Origin: Lentisphaerota bacterium
Lineage (GTDB): Bacteria; Verrucomicrobiota; Lentisphaeria; Victivallales; SZUA-371
Direction of reading: 5' to 3'
DNA length: 35,999 nucleotides
Assembly: GCA_003246475.1 (NCBI GenBank)
Contig: QKAL01000230.1
Coordinates: 1 to 35,999 of the forward strand
Shown here: positions 8,421 through 16,539 of the stretch, piece after piece
How the letters are laid out: each line of letters starts with the position of its first letter
How positions within the stretch are numbered: the first letter of the stretch is position 1
Notes under the pieces: generated by a model
The model's input: the letters and a program-made list of their open reading frames with translations, nothing else
Told to the model about the DNA's origin: nothing
The model's database searches: none
Translations under genes and position numbers: made by a program

Positions 8421-9848
8421 TTATAAATTCAGCGGAAAAATCAGTAGCGATTGTAAGACGGGATGTGCATCCGCCGCCGTAATTTTAAAATGATAATCCT
8501 GTTCCGGAGGGAATTGCCAGCACGTTGTCAACGCAATTCGATTATCCAGATATAATTCTACGACGGAGCAATCGACAAACAAACGGAAAGAAAATTCTTC
8601 CGTCATATGGTCTGTTAGTTTAAAAGAAACGTTACCGCAGGAAACGTTTTTTGAAATCAGATCAACCATCGCGGAGTAAAAAAGCGTTTCTTCTCCGGCG
8701 GCAGTTTGCAGTGCAAGTTCCAGCCATGGTACGCCATGGCAGATAATGTGTCCCGATACTTCAAAAACCCGACCGGCACTGAGTTCCTGTATATATGTCT
8801 TTCGCAACGAGATGAATGGAGGGAATTTCATTTCGCTTTGTCGAAGCAGCTTAAGTTCATCAGCGGGCTCCAGCTGCAACGTATTATCCTGTGCCATCGA
8901 TAGAACACGGGGTAGAGAAAGACACCCGCTCCAATCGGTGTTCCCTTCACAGAAGCCGTGATTCCAGCCCAGTATAATCCACCTGCCGTCTGGCGTCTTT
9001 AACAGGTTGGAGGCGTAGAAGTTGTAGCCGTCGATGATACCGTGGTCTTCAGGGATGAATTTTAAAGCCTCCGCATCAAAATGTCCGATAAAATATTCCG
9101 TACAAATGCTCGTCTTGTTTGAAAGCAGTAATATATGCCGTTCGCCGAGCCGGATCAAATTTGGGCATTCGAGATGGTGGCACTTTTCTCTGCTGCCTGG
9201 ATATTCAAAAACCACACCGCGATTTTGCCACTGACGCAACTCGCTATTATCCGCCTCATAGATTACTACAACCGGGTGATCCGGCTTTCCGTTCGGACCC
9301 CGTCGGCTGGCATTGGTAACCATGAAATGGCGATCGCCGTCCTCAAAATAGAAGGGGTCACAATAAATAATAAGCCCTTCGGCCTGCGACGTATTATCAT
9401 TAAAAGAGGCATATGGATCTTCCTGATTCCAGAAAATCAGGTCGGAACTACCCTCTACTCCCCGTAGTTCGGCTCCACCGTAAAAGATGATCGGAACATT
9501 TTGTGAATTTATGACACAGCACCCGGAACAACAATTTTCCTCTCCTGCCTCTGGACGCGGAATCAACGCTACCGGCAGGTGTTCCCAGTGTACCAGATCC
9601 CTGCTGCGTGCGTGACCCCAGTGCATGTTTGCCCAATGTGCGGCATATGGATTATGCTGGTAAAAAATATGATAGTATCCTTCATGATAAATAAGGCCGT
9701 TGGGATCTCCCATCCAGTTGCCGGGACTATGGAAATGAATGGTTGGTCGCCGATGGTCGAATGCCGCCGTTGAAGCCGCCGCCCATGCGGCGGCAGTCGG
9801 TTGGCGAACAGTTTTCGGTAGCGAGGCAATATCTTGCGGGATAAGCAT
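8421..9848 (-). CDS. Glycoside hydrolase family 32 (beta-fructosidase/sucrase type)
   Basis: Retaining beta-fructosidase acting on sucrose, sucrose-phosphate, levan or inulin-type fructans. The five-bladed propeller starts at FHSPGNWMGDPNG, with nucleophile D48. The transition-state-stabilising Asp is D164 in YCDPFYF, where the family normally has RDP, so Arg is replaced by Cys. The acid/base Glu is E227 in HHLECPNLI. A C-terminal beta-sandwich with LFVDCSVVELYLDN (about residues 415-430) is the usual GH32C domain. There is no signal peptide, so the enzyme is probably cytoplasmic, although the gene before it encodes an exported protein. The ATG directly follows the TAG of that gene (TAGATG), indicating coupled translation. 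It is the last gene of cassette A, whose LacI regulator probably senses the sugar. Confidence 0.92.
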   Translation of the reverse strand: MLIPQDIASLPKTVRQPTAAAWAAASTAAFDHRRPTIHFHSPGNWMGDPNGLIYHEGYYHIFYQHNPYAAHWANMHWGHARSRDLVHWEHLPVALIPRPEAGEENCCSGCCVINSQNVPIIFYGGAELRGVEGSSDLIFWNQEDPYASFNDNTSQAEGLIIYCDPFYFEDGDRHFMVTNASRRGPNGKPDHPVVVIYEADNSELRQWQNRGVVFEYPGSREKCHHLECPNLIRLGERHILLLSNKTSICTEYFIGHFDAEALKFIPEDHGIIDGYNFYASNLLKTPDGRWIILGWNHGFCEGNTDWSGCLSLPRVLSMAQDNTLQLEPADELKLLRQSEMKFPPFISLRKTYIQELSAGRVFEVSGHIICHGVPWLELALQTAAGEETLFYSAMVDLISKNVSCGNVSFKLTDHMTEEFSFRLFVDCSVVELYLDNRIALTTCWQFPPEQDYHFKITAADAHPVLQSLLIFPLNL

Positions 9849-11270
9849 CTATCTTACCTTCGGAGTGGGTTTTTCCATAAAGATTACGGCATATGGCGGA
9901 ATCTTTTCAGGAGGAATAAACCCTTCGGGGCGGAATTTATATTTAACTTCCCTGCCGGTGTAATTGATGATAGTGAGAATTTTCTTGCCTTCGGCTATGC
10001 CCACTCGCCAGAGCAGGCCGGCTTTTTCTATCGCGTCATCCGGTTTGGATTGGGCGATGGCTGGATTGCGAAACAGCGTCAGCCTTCGCCGAACCTCTTC
10101 GAACAACGGCTTGATCGACTTCCAGGTGGCAGCTGATTCCGGATCAGTCAACAGGTGCCAGCCGGGAGTTTCTGGCGTTGCGGTGGAATAGTAGAATATT
10201 CCATCGGCGCCCAGCATCAATGCCATAAAGGTCTGGCAACGCATTTGCTGGGGAGACGGCAGATACATGTCGTCCTTGATCTTATAGAGTTGCAGAACTA
10301 CCCAGTTCGGCACGGCATTTCCCGTCTGGTTACGCATTTCACGGATAAAGTGGGAAATTCTTCCGGCATCGGAATATACTTTGCCGAAGGTATAGGGATC
10401 GGACATCAAAATATCACGGCAGCCGGCGTACGAACCGAAGGCTACCGGACGGGAATGATTCATAACGATCGGCCTGTCGTTACATATAACCTTGCGATCT
10501 TCGTAGTCTTTACGCAGCTTTTCCGGCGTGTGATTGGCCTTATCCGGGTTAATCTCCGGCTCATCCGGACCGACCCAAGCGATGACGTTCGGAAACTTTT
10601 TGCCGATCTCACGATATAAAGAAGGTTCCGCCGAACATACCGCCAGCATATTCAGACGGTTGGCCAGCTCCATAATTTTTTCACATTTTGCGGCGTAAAA
10701 TTTTGGATAAGGTACCACCACCAGATTGAATCCGGTATCCGCCAGCAACGGCAGATCCTTAAGGGATTGTTCGGCGCTTTGCAATTCTATTATCTTCCCG
10801 TCCCGTTCATTTGGCCACGGCAGATATATACCGAGGGGAAATATTTCTTTGCCTTTTACCACTGGAAGTCGGTTATGGAAGCGGACCGGAGATTCTGGGC
10901 GATGTAATGTCAATGTTCCCGCCGCCACAGTCTTTGCGCTGTCGATTCTTGAAATATCCCACTGGATCAGGACATCTTCTTTTGAATCATCGGGAAGTGA
11001 TATTGTTTCAAGATTTTTTCCCTGGTGAAGTACGGATTTTTCCTTCATAATTTCGGCTCCGGAGAGATCGGAAACGGTACATTCAAGTCTCATATTCTTG
11101 TTATATTCTTGGGGAATTGTACATTCTAGGATCGCGGGTAAACCGGGGTACACATGGTCAGAGAATAACCGGCAATGGATTCTCGAGTCCGCTTCTTCCT
11201 CGCCAGCCAGAATGGAGGCGTTCGCTCCTGTAAAAATTATCAAAAAGAGTAGTAACCATTGTCTAATCAT
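9849..11270 (-). CDS. Secreted glycosidase-like protein with (beta/alpha)8-type core
   Basis: The first 22 residues are a clear signal peptide (hydrophobic LLLFLIIFTGANASILAG). Residues 28-125 look like a beta-sandwich. Residues 140-400 alternate strands and helices as in a TIM barrel: FPLGIYLPWP, FNLVVVPYP, NMLAVCSAEPS, NVIAWVGPDEPEI, DILMSDPYTFG, NWVVLQLY, DGIFYYSTATPETPG. The W-x-G-P-D-E-P element (D236, E237) occupies the place of a clan-A acid/base residue. The C-terminal 60 residues form a small beta domain. I cannot place it in a numbered GH family; an endo- or exo-glycosidase, or a barrel that only binds glycan, are the options. The start has AAGGA nine bases upstream. It lies between the pilin-like gene and the GH32 gene in cassette A. 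Confidence 0.7.
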   Translation of the reverse strand: MIRQWLLLFLIIFTGANASILAGEEEADSRIHCRLFSDHVYPGLPAILECTIPQEYNKNMRLECTVSDLSGAEIMKEKSVLHQGKNLETISLPDDSKEDVLIQWDISRIDSAKTVAAGTLTLHRPESPVRFHNRLPVVKGKEIFPLGIYLPWPNERDGKIIELQSAEQSLKDLPLLADTGFNLVVVPYPKFYAAKCEKIMELANRLNMLAVCSAEPSLYREIGKKFPNVIAWVGPDEPEINPDKANHTPEKLRKDYEDRKVICNDRPIVMNHSRPVAFGSYAGCRDILMSDPYTFGKVYSDAGRISHFIREMRNQTGNAVPNWVVLQLYKIKDDMYLPSPQQMRCQTFMALMLGADGIFYYSTATPETPGWHLLTDPESAATWKSIKPLFEEVRRRLTLFRNPAIAQSKPDDAIEKAGLLWRVGIAEGKKILTIINYTGREVKYKFRPEGFIPPEKIPPYAVIFMEKPTPKVR

Positions 11271-11305
11271 CTGAAAAAATCCTTCGTCATCTGTGGGTTA
11301 AAATA

Positions 11306-11326
11306 TCCGCCCGTTATTCGGGCGGA
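11306..11326 (-). terminator. Hairpin between pilin-like gene and glycosidase gene (partial terminator)
   Basis: An 8-bp stem (TCCGCCCG/CGGGCGGA) closes a 5-nt loop. On the minus strand it is followed by ATATTTTAAC, a weak T-rich tail. It sits just after the pilin-like stop codon and before the ribosome site of the next gene. It could attenuate transcription or protect the 3' end of the upstream mRNA, so that the pilin-like gene is expressed more than the enzymes. Confidence 0.55.
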
Positions 11327-11334
11327 AGATTTGA

Positions 11335-12000
11335 TTAATTGGTGATATCGTCGTAACGGTGCCACTGTTTTCCATCATCGGTAAAGAACTGCTTTGAGGC
11401 AACGTGACCGTCAAGATGCAGGAAATTGTTTCTTCCATGATGGCGAATCCCGTCGGCTCCGGCATTGCTGTCCGAAGCCAGAATATAACCGCCCGGATCG
11501 CTTCCGCGGTTTCTCGGTCTGGTTGCTCCGTTCAAAAGATATTGTCCCGCGGACCCGGAGCTGCCGCGTCCCAGCCCTCCGAAGTAGTTGTAAGACATGA
11601 TGTTGCCGCTGTCGTTAAGATCCCATTTGCGGCCCTTAGCCACATTGGGGTCGGATGGACAGCTGACCAGATCCTCTTTGGTGAGATAGTTTTCCAGAAA
11701 CAGATAAATCAAGCCATGGCTGAGGTTATTGTTGTGTGCGTAATAACATATCCAGTTAAGACCGTATGGGAAGGGGTCGTTAGAAAGGGATAATGGTGGA
11801 AGGTAGTCGTTATAGGAATCTGCATACATGGTAATGGTCAAGCCGAGTTGCTTCAGGTTTGAGGTGCATTTTATTGCCCGGGCTCGTTCCTTGGCTTTGT
11901 TCAATGCAGGCAGCAGCATTGCGGCCAGAATTGCGATGATCGCAATAACAACCAAGAGTTCTATTAGAGTAAATAATTGGAATTTGTTTTTACTTTTCAT
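11335..12000 (-). CDS. Pilin-like (pseudopilin) protein with H-x9-DG C-terminal motif
   Basis: A 221-residue protein with an N-terminal type IV prepilin-like segment: short basic leader, then [20 protein letters not shown], including the conserved Glu at +5, and the long helix continuing [13 protein letters not shown]. Position -1 to the expected cleavage site is Leu instead of Gly. The globular part contains paired Cys ([15 protein letters not shown]), a glycine-rich loop, and at the end [12 protein letters not shown], the H-x9-DG motif of the large Planctomycetes/Lentisphaerae pilin-like family. Its role is unknown; surface or periplasmic exposure is likely. The start at 12000 is fixed by AGGAGA six bases upstream; the in-frame ATG at 12027 has no such site. 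It lies 44 bp after the LacI gene. Confidence 0.88.
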   Translation of the reverse strand: MKSKNKFQLFTLIELLVVIAIIAILAAMLLPALNKAKERARAIKCTSNLKQLGLTITMYADSYNDYLPPLSLSNDPFPYGLNWICYYAHNNNLSHGLIYLFLENYLTKEDLVSCPSDPNVAKGRKWDLNDSGNIMSYNYFGGLGRGSSGSAGQYLLNGATRPRNRGSDPGGYILASDSNAGADGIRHHGRNNFLHLDGHVASKQFFTDDGKQWHRYDDITN

Positions 12001-12006
12001 CTTACG

Positions 12007-12012
12007 TCTCCT
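12007..12012 (-). promoter_or_regulatory. Ribosome binding site deciding the pilin-like start
   Basis: AGGAGA on the minus strand, six bases before ATG 12000. It makes the short leader form (MKSKNKFQL before FTLIELL) the probable product rather than the nine-residue longer form. Confidence 0.7.
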
Positions 12013-12044
12013 GCTTTTATAGTTCATTTAAAAACCTCCAAAAA

Positions 12045-13067
12045 TTATGGTTGAAGTTTCTTCACTGATTTGCGGATGACCAGTTCAGCGGGAAGTATTT
12101 TGTTAACACTTTCCATCGTCCCACCGTTAATCAGGCGCAGTGCGGATTTAGCGGCATATTCTCCCATTTCAAACAATGGCTGATGTACGGTGGTCAGCGG
12201 TGGTTCGATGTAACGAGACAATTCATAGTCGTCAAAACCTACAATAGAGATATCTGCCGGGACACGAATACCCGCGTCGTTCAGATAACGCAACATGCCA
12301 TAGACCATTTCATCGCTCATGGCCAAGGCTGCAGTGGCATTGAATTGCCCGCTGAAATAGTCCTGAGCCATCAGGCGTCCAGCCTCCATCGATGCCACGC
12401 GGTGTGTCAGCTTGACGACCAGTTCCGGGTCGAATGAAATATTATTTTCCGCCAGAACCTGGCAGTAGACCTTTAGGCGGTCTTCATGGTCCTTGGAACT
12501 CATATTGGCGCAGAAAAGTACGATCCGGCGGTGTCCTTGCCCAATCAAAAACTCCATGGCCTGGCGTGTTCCCTGTTCGTTATCCGCATCAACATAATAT
12601 ACGCCTGAAGCATCAACTTGGTCACCAATAATGATTACCGGGATTCCCGCACGCTGCATATAGCTGATAAAGTGCGAATGCTTGCCGATTAGAATCACGA
12701 CGTCGCAACCGTGCTCCATTACGGTTTTTACCACCATTTCTGACTCTGCCTGTGCGGGAGAAAGATGGATCATTGACAAGTCTATACCGGCTTCCGAGCA
12801 GAAATTCATAATCCCCTGCATGATAGTCGATGAATAGTGATCCATGCTAGACACCAAGTCCCGGATCATTACGAATCCTATCTGCCCTGCCCGGTTGCGC
12901 GATTGCCGCGGCCGGAACTGCATCTCTTCCATAATCGTCAGTACCCGTTGCCTGGTCTGCAGATTTACCGATGCTGACTGGTTCAGGATTCGCGATACGG
13001 TTGCCGCCGAGACCCCGGCTTTTTTGGCTACCGAATAGATCGATACTTGTTGATTTTTAACATTCAT
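12045..13067 (-). CDS. LacI family transcriptional regulator (cassette A)
   Basis: Sugar-responsive repressor or activator of 340 residues. The N-terminal LacI helix-turn-helix is intact: VSIYSVAKKAGVSAATVSRILNQ, residues 8-30, with the hinge near residues 50-58. Residues 65-335 are the periplasmic-binding-protein-like effector domain (IGFVMIRDL, YYVDADNEQGTRQAMEFLIGQGHRRIVLF, ADISIVGFDDYELSRYIEPPLTTVHQP). The last pattern is typical of LacI/GalR proteins. It is the first gene of the minus-strand cassette followed by pilin-like, glycosidase-like and GH32 genes, so fructan- or sucrose-type sugars are the logical effectors. A consensus promoter lies 50-80 bp upstream, and phased TTTCA repeats lie in the presumed leader, where autoregulation could act. 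Confidence 0.93.
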   Translation of the reverse strand: MNVKNQQVSIYSVAKKAGVSAATVSRILNQSASVNLQTRQRVLTIMEEMQFRPRQSRNRAGQIGFVMIRDLVSSMDHYSSTIMQGIMNFCSEAGIDLSMIHLSPAQAESEMVVKTVMEHGCDVVILIGKHSHFISYMQRAGIPVIIIGDQVDASGVYYVDADNEQGTRQAMEFLIGQGHRRIVLFCANMSSKDHEDRLKVYCQVLAENNISFDPELVVKLTHRVASMEAGRLMAQDYFSGQFNATAALAMSDEMVYGMLRYLNDAGIRVPADISIVGFDDYELSRYIEPPLTTVHQPLFEMGEYAAKSALRLINGGTMESVNKILPAELVIRKSVKKLQP

Positions 13068-13085
13068 GGATGCTTCATGTAATTA

Positions 13086-13111
13086 TTTCACAACTGTTTC
13101 AATTTGTTTCA
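13086..13111. repeat. Three helically phased TTTCA repeats in the LacI leader
   Basis: TTTCA occurs at 13086-13090, 13097-13101 and 13107-13111, at 11- and 10-bp intervals, so on one face of the helix. The last two are preceded by G (GTTTCA). On the coding (minus) strand they read TGAAA and begin right at the expected transcription start. This is a likely protein-binding site, possibly for the LacI product itself. Confidence 0.45.
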
Positions 13112-13117
13112 TAAATA

Positions 13118-13146
13118 ATTATAGCGTCTATTTTCATTAATGTCAA
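13118..13146 (-). promoter_or_regulatory. Consensus sigma-70 promoter of cassette A
   Basis: On the minus strand TTGACA (13146-13141) and TATAAT (13123-13118) are separated by exactly 17 bp, matching the sigma-70 consensus at all 12 positions. Transcription would start near 13111, about 45 bases before the LacI ATG. Confidence 0.85.
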
Positions 13147-13201
13147 TAGCGAATTATCGGATAGTTCATTATTTTATGCAAAGAAAATAGATAGAAAAGC
13201 G

Positions 13202-13220
13202 AGCCTCTTCGCCGAAGGCT
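13202..13220 (-). terminator. Hairpin, possible second terminator of the seven-gene operon
   Basis: AGCC...GGCT with an inner TTC/GAA (seven pairs, two-base bulge, GCC loop). On the minus strand it is followed by CGCTTTTCTATC. The T tail is weak, so this is a tentative call. Confidence 0.35.
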
Positions 13221-13259
13221 AAGTGTTCAATTGGAGCAAGGATAGTTCAAAAATAGATT

Positions 13260-13285
13260 AAAATGACGGGAAAACCCGTTATTTT
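13260..13285 (-). terminator. Hairpin with T-rich flanks downstream of the seven-gene operon
   Basis: ACGGG AAAA CCCGT core with AAAAT/ATTTT outer arms: 11 positions pair, one as G-T on the plus strand, which becomes C-A on the minus strand. On the minus strand the hairpin reads ACGGGTTTTCCCGT and is followed by CATTTTAATC. It lies about 180 bp after the end of the last gene. The ATGACGG core is shared with two other terminators here. Confidence 0.5.
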
Positions 13286-13462
13286 ATACAATATGACGGA
13301 TGATAGTATCTTGCAATTGGATAGATGATGGAACAAGAGGGTTACAAAAACAAAAATTCCAGTGACGTGTCATTAATTACAACGATCATCATTAAGATAC
13401 GTTATGAATTGCCCATGTAACAGGGAGCAAACACTGAAATACCATGGGCCGTATTGCAGATA

Positions 13463-15094
13463 TTATGGTTTTTTGCTGGAATCGTCCGCATTTTTAGTTT
13501 TGGCATCATCCTCTTTCGCCAATAACTTCATCTGCTCGAGCTGGAATTTCAATGCCTTTGCCATGGCCGGGTTGAATTTCTCCAGACAGGTCTTGGTGAC
13601 ACTTTCCTTGATTTTGTTGTAGCTGGCCAAGCCGGTCCGTCCTTTGACGTCGGCATTCTCAGTCATATATCGATTATAGACAAAACGGGCAAGCTTTTCA
13701 TGTGACAAGGCGGCGTCAATGTCGCCAAACGCCAGGAAATTGCAACAACGGTAGAGTAGACCGCTGATAATGTCGTTAGCCTGTTTGGGGGTGGCGTCTC
13801 TAACATCTTCCGCCCATTCTTTAAGTACGAACAGATCCAGTGGCGCCCTGTATTCCGGCTTTCCTGGCTCATCCTTGCGGAGAATATCATAGTATTTTTG
13901 GGCTTTGGAGTAGTTGCCGAAATTGTAAAGGACTACGACCGCATCTTTCATGAAGTTGAGCAGGGCAGAACGGAAACTGGAACTCTTGTTGTCTTCATAG
14001 GCTTTAAGATATGTTTCGCGGACTACATCCACCACATTCAGATTGGGAACCGTGATAACAGTTGCGTAATCCTTGTCATCAACCATCAACAGACGTCCTC
14101 CCATAAACGCGTCCTTCAGCGCTTGGGTAATCATACGCTCGCAATTGATGTCCTTGTGCGATGGTGTCATTTCCAGCCCCTTGGTCGCCCAGTAAATAGC
14201 CTGTGATTCGGGCAGACGCCAATCTAGGTCGCCATATTTCTTGTTAATGCTGAAAATCAGACGAGGATCAAGCTTATATACGTCAACCAGCCAGTTGACC
14301 CGGAGATAAGTTACCAATTTACTGATGATTTCCGGGTGGTTGAATTTCGATAGAAAATCCTCAGGGAGCTTCCCATTTTCGCGGAAATAGGTTTCAAGCT
14401 TGCTGAAAGAAGCATAACCGGTTTCGTCGAGGGCCTTTTGCAGAATGGCGCGGCTTTCATTTGAGAGGCTTTTCTTAAAGTCGTTGGCGTTTTGTGGCGT
14501 GGCCGCCCATTGTTCCCAGTCAGGGGCCGGTCCGCCGAAGACTTTCATCAATGCAATCGCCATCTGATTTTTGTAGTAAAGGTTGGCATCATCCATGATG
14601 TTACCGATCTTATGCTGATAGATCCAGCCGAGTTCCTTGTAAAGCAGAGGATCTTCGGGGTTATACTGAATCGCTTCGTCACGAATAAGTTCAATCCCGC
14701 GCGATATCCAGCGCCAGCGGTCTTCCGCCGAAGAACAGGTAACCGAAATATTGTATGCCATATTCCAAGCAAGATAGGCGGTTGCTCCGGTGAATCGCGG
14801 TTGAAGTTTTGTGATCCATGAAGCCAGCTGTACCATTTCAAAATAGTTGCCTTCATCCTGGAGAGATGTGGTGCGCAGCCACAGGAGGTCGGCCAGCAGA
14901 CCGCGGAAACTGCCCAGCGCCACTGTTGTGAAGGTTACGATTGGTGGCGCATTTTTGATTTCACCAGTGGCCCGGAGATGGTTTTCCTTGATCAGCAAAT
15001 TGAGCCGGCTGGATGATATTCCCACGCCGACCAACAGCATGGCGGTGGCGGCAATGGCCAGTAAATACATGACAAATGATCTAAAACGGTTCAT
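13463..15094 (-). CDS. Membrane-anchored helical-repeat (TPR-like) protein, unknown function
   Basis: A 543-residue protein with one N-terminal membrane segment (residues 8-27, LAIAATAMLLVGVG) and the remainder outside or in the periplasm. The body is almost all helical and contains TPR-like pairs, for example AIQYNPEDPLLYKELGWIYQ (about residues 140-160), NYSKAQKYYDILRKDEPGKPEY and DIDAALSHEKLARFVYNRY. The C-terminal tail is Lys/Asp-rich. The start codon overlaps the permease stop by four bases (ATGA), so the protein is made together with the ABC-2 permease. It may be an accessory or substrate-contacting subunit of that transporter. I do not recognise a named family. Confidence 0.75.
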   Translation of the reverse strand: MNRFRSFVMYLLAIAATAMLLVGVGISSSRLNLLIKENHLRATGEIKNAPPIVTFTTVALGSFRGLLADLLWLRTTSLQDEGNYFEMVQLASWITKLQPRFTGATAYLAWNMAYNISVTCSSAEDRWRWISRGIELIRDEAIQYNPEDPLLYKELGWIYQHKIGNIMDDANLYYKNQMAIALMKVFGGPAPDWEQWAATPQNANDFKKSLSNESRAILQKALDETGYASFSKLETYFRENGKLPEDFLSKFNHPEIISKLVTYLRVNWLVDVYKLDPRLIFSINKKYGDLDWRLPESQAIYWATKGLEMTPSHKDINCERMITQALKDAFMGGRLLMVDDKDYATVITVPNLNVVDVVRETYLKAYEDNKSSSFRSALLNFMKDAVVVLYNFGNYSKAQKYYDILRKDEPGKPEYRAPLDLFVLKEWAEDVRDATPKQANDIISGLLYRCCNFLAFGDIDAALSHEKLARFVYNRYMTENADVKGRTGLASYNKIKESVTKTCLEKFNPAMAKALKFQLEQMKLLAKEDDAKTKNADDSSKKP

Positions 15095-16515
15095 TTTCTA
15101 ATCACCAATCCCATTTCTCTGCGTTTGTAAAGCAGGATTCCCAGCAAAAATAACGGTAATGCCTTCAGGACAAAATAGCTGAAAAACAATTTCCCCATAT
15201 ATGAAAACTCGATCAGTTCCCCATTTGAAATAAAATTTGATACTTCAAAATTCTGCATGGGAATAATAATGATCAACAGCACTTTGCTGACCCAGTATCC
15301 GATAAAATTAGTAATCCCTTCAGAGGCGGATTCCGCGCCGCTGCCAACCAGATATTGAGCGAATATGCCGAATAGCAGATACGAAAACACCAGAAATACT
15401 GCGGTCGGCATAGACATGACGCAGGCGACGGCACAGGCCAACCCTGCGAGAATGATAAGCTGAAGAGCGGATACCGCCAGCGCGCGAAGATAATTTCCTA
15501 AAAACCCGCCAACTTTCGCCAGCAACTTCGGCCCGTCAGACATCTGGATGAAAAGCGGTTTGTTTTCTGGATCAAAACTTATAAACGCGACCTCAACACT
15601 ATTGTCACTCAAAACCGATCCCGGCCAAAGCGTTATTTCATGGAAAACCCCGGACATGTATTGTTGCGGGTAATCGTTGATTGGGAAGTAATACGCCTTC
15701 TTTTCCTTTTTTCCATCTACCACTTTGTCCGTTTCGATTTCACGTTTGACCAGCCAAACTCCATAGGTAATACGCTGATCCTTGCTGGAAATTTTATTGA
15801 CATAAAAACGGAAACGCAGGAAAAGCGGCTGATCATTGTTGGGAATGCCAGTAAACCGCCATGGACGCATATTGCCTTCTCCAGGTCGGATTTCGGATAG
15901 GAGCGCCACCACTCGTTTGCGCATCTCGTCCAGGCCGGCGGCTTCATTGATGTCTACATTGATTACGGCTTTATTTTTACTTTCCTGCTGCAATTGCTCC
16001 ATGCGCTTCTGGAACAGGATCTTTGCCATCGCATTGATATCTGGGCGCTCCGGCCAGAAAACACGCCGCCCCACCATAACTTCCGACTCGATTTTAGCCT
16101 TTTGCTCTGGAGTGAAAGACTGGCGGGAAAATTGCCAGATGATAATCAGATAGATGGACATTCCTGCCAGAAAAAGGAGAATTAGATGGATTATCAGCAC
16201 TCCCAACCATTTCCCGATCCAGATCTTGATTCTTGAAACCGGTTTGGAAATGACCATATGCAGCTGATAACTTTCAATGTCGGAAGACAAAGAAAAGCAA
16301 CCCAGCCAGACCGTGGAAAGAGACAGGATGAAGGTTACGATCGCCAGACTGTATTTCAGCGATATCTGAATATAGCCGTATGCCGTTCCATCCCCAGAAA
16401 TCGTCATGGGGACAAAAATGACGCATATCAATAACATTGCCAGCAGCAATTGAAAGATATGAGACCGTATTGCTGCTTTTGTGGTGAGTTTTGTAATACT
16501 CCATAAAGATATCAT
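15091..16515 (-). CDS. ABC-2-type transporter permease with large external loop
   Basis: Membrane subunit of an ABC exporter, 474 residues. Hydrophobic segments lie near residues 20-37, 52-74, 107-129, 345-375, 380-400, 420-440 and 445-466. Between the third and fourth lies a hydrophilic region of about 200 residues (130-330) with alternating charged helix and beta segments (MRPWRFTGIPNNDQPLFLRF, YGVWLVKREIE). It is probably extracytoplasmic and is bigger than in standard ABC-2 permeases. The ATPase is encoded 24 bp upstream and the TPR-like protein overlaps its stop, so the three form a transporter cassette. The substrate is unknown; heme, lipid or peptide export and a gliding/NosY-like role are all possible. 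Confidence 0.82.
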   Translation of the reverse strand: MISLWSITKLTTKAAIRSHIFQLLLAMLLICVIFVPMTISGDGTAYGYIQISLKYSLAIVTFILSLSTVWLGCFSLSSDIESYQLHMVISKPVSRIKIWIGKWLGVLIIHLILLFLAGMSIYLIIIWQFSRQSFTPEQKAKIESEVMVGRRVFWPERPDINAMAKILFQKRMEQLQQESKNKAVINVDINEAAGLDEMRKRVVALLSEIRPGEGNMRPWRFTGIPNNDQPLFLRFRFYVNKISSKDQRITYGVWLVKREIETDKVVDGKKEKKAYYFPINDYPQQYMSGVFHEITLWPGSVLSDNSVEVAFISFDPENKPLFIQMSDGPKLLAKVGGFLGNYLRALAVSALQLIILAGLACAVACVMSMPTAVFLVFSYLLFGIFAQYLVGSGAESASEGITNFIGYWVSKVLLIIIIPMQNFEVSNFISNGELIEFSYMGKLFFSYFVLKALPLFLLGILLYKRREMGLVIRK

Positions 16516-16539
16516 CAGCGTGTTCCGATCTGTTACCGG

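Larger units (their letters stand above)
13068..13462. other. 395-bp intergenic region between the seven-gene operon and cassette A
   Basis: No coding frame is convincing. In minus-strand order it contains about 175 bp of AT-rich sequence after the upstream gene's stop, a hairpin at 13285-13260, a second hairpin at 13220-13202, then the promoter at 13146-13118 and phased TTTCA repeats in the leader of the LacI gene. It therefore separates two transcription units. Confidence 0.7.

Noticed and set aside
13115-13122. ATAATTAT shared upstream of all three sugar regulators (also 24198-24205 and 34112-34119) as a common operator
   Set aside because: At 13115 it is mainly the -10 box, at 34112 it runs into the start region, and the flanking bases differ; AT-rich chance is enough.
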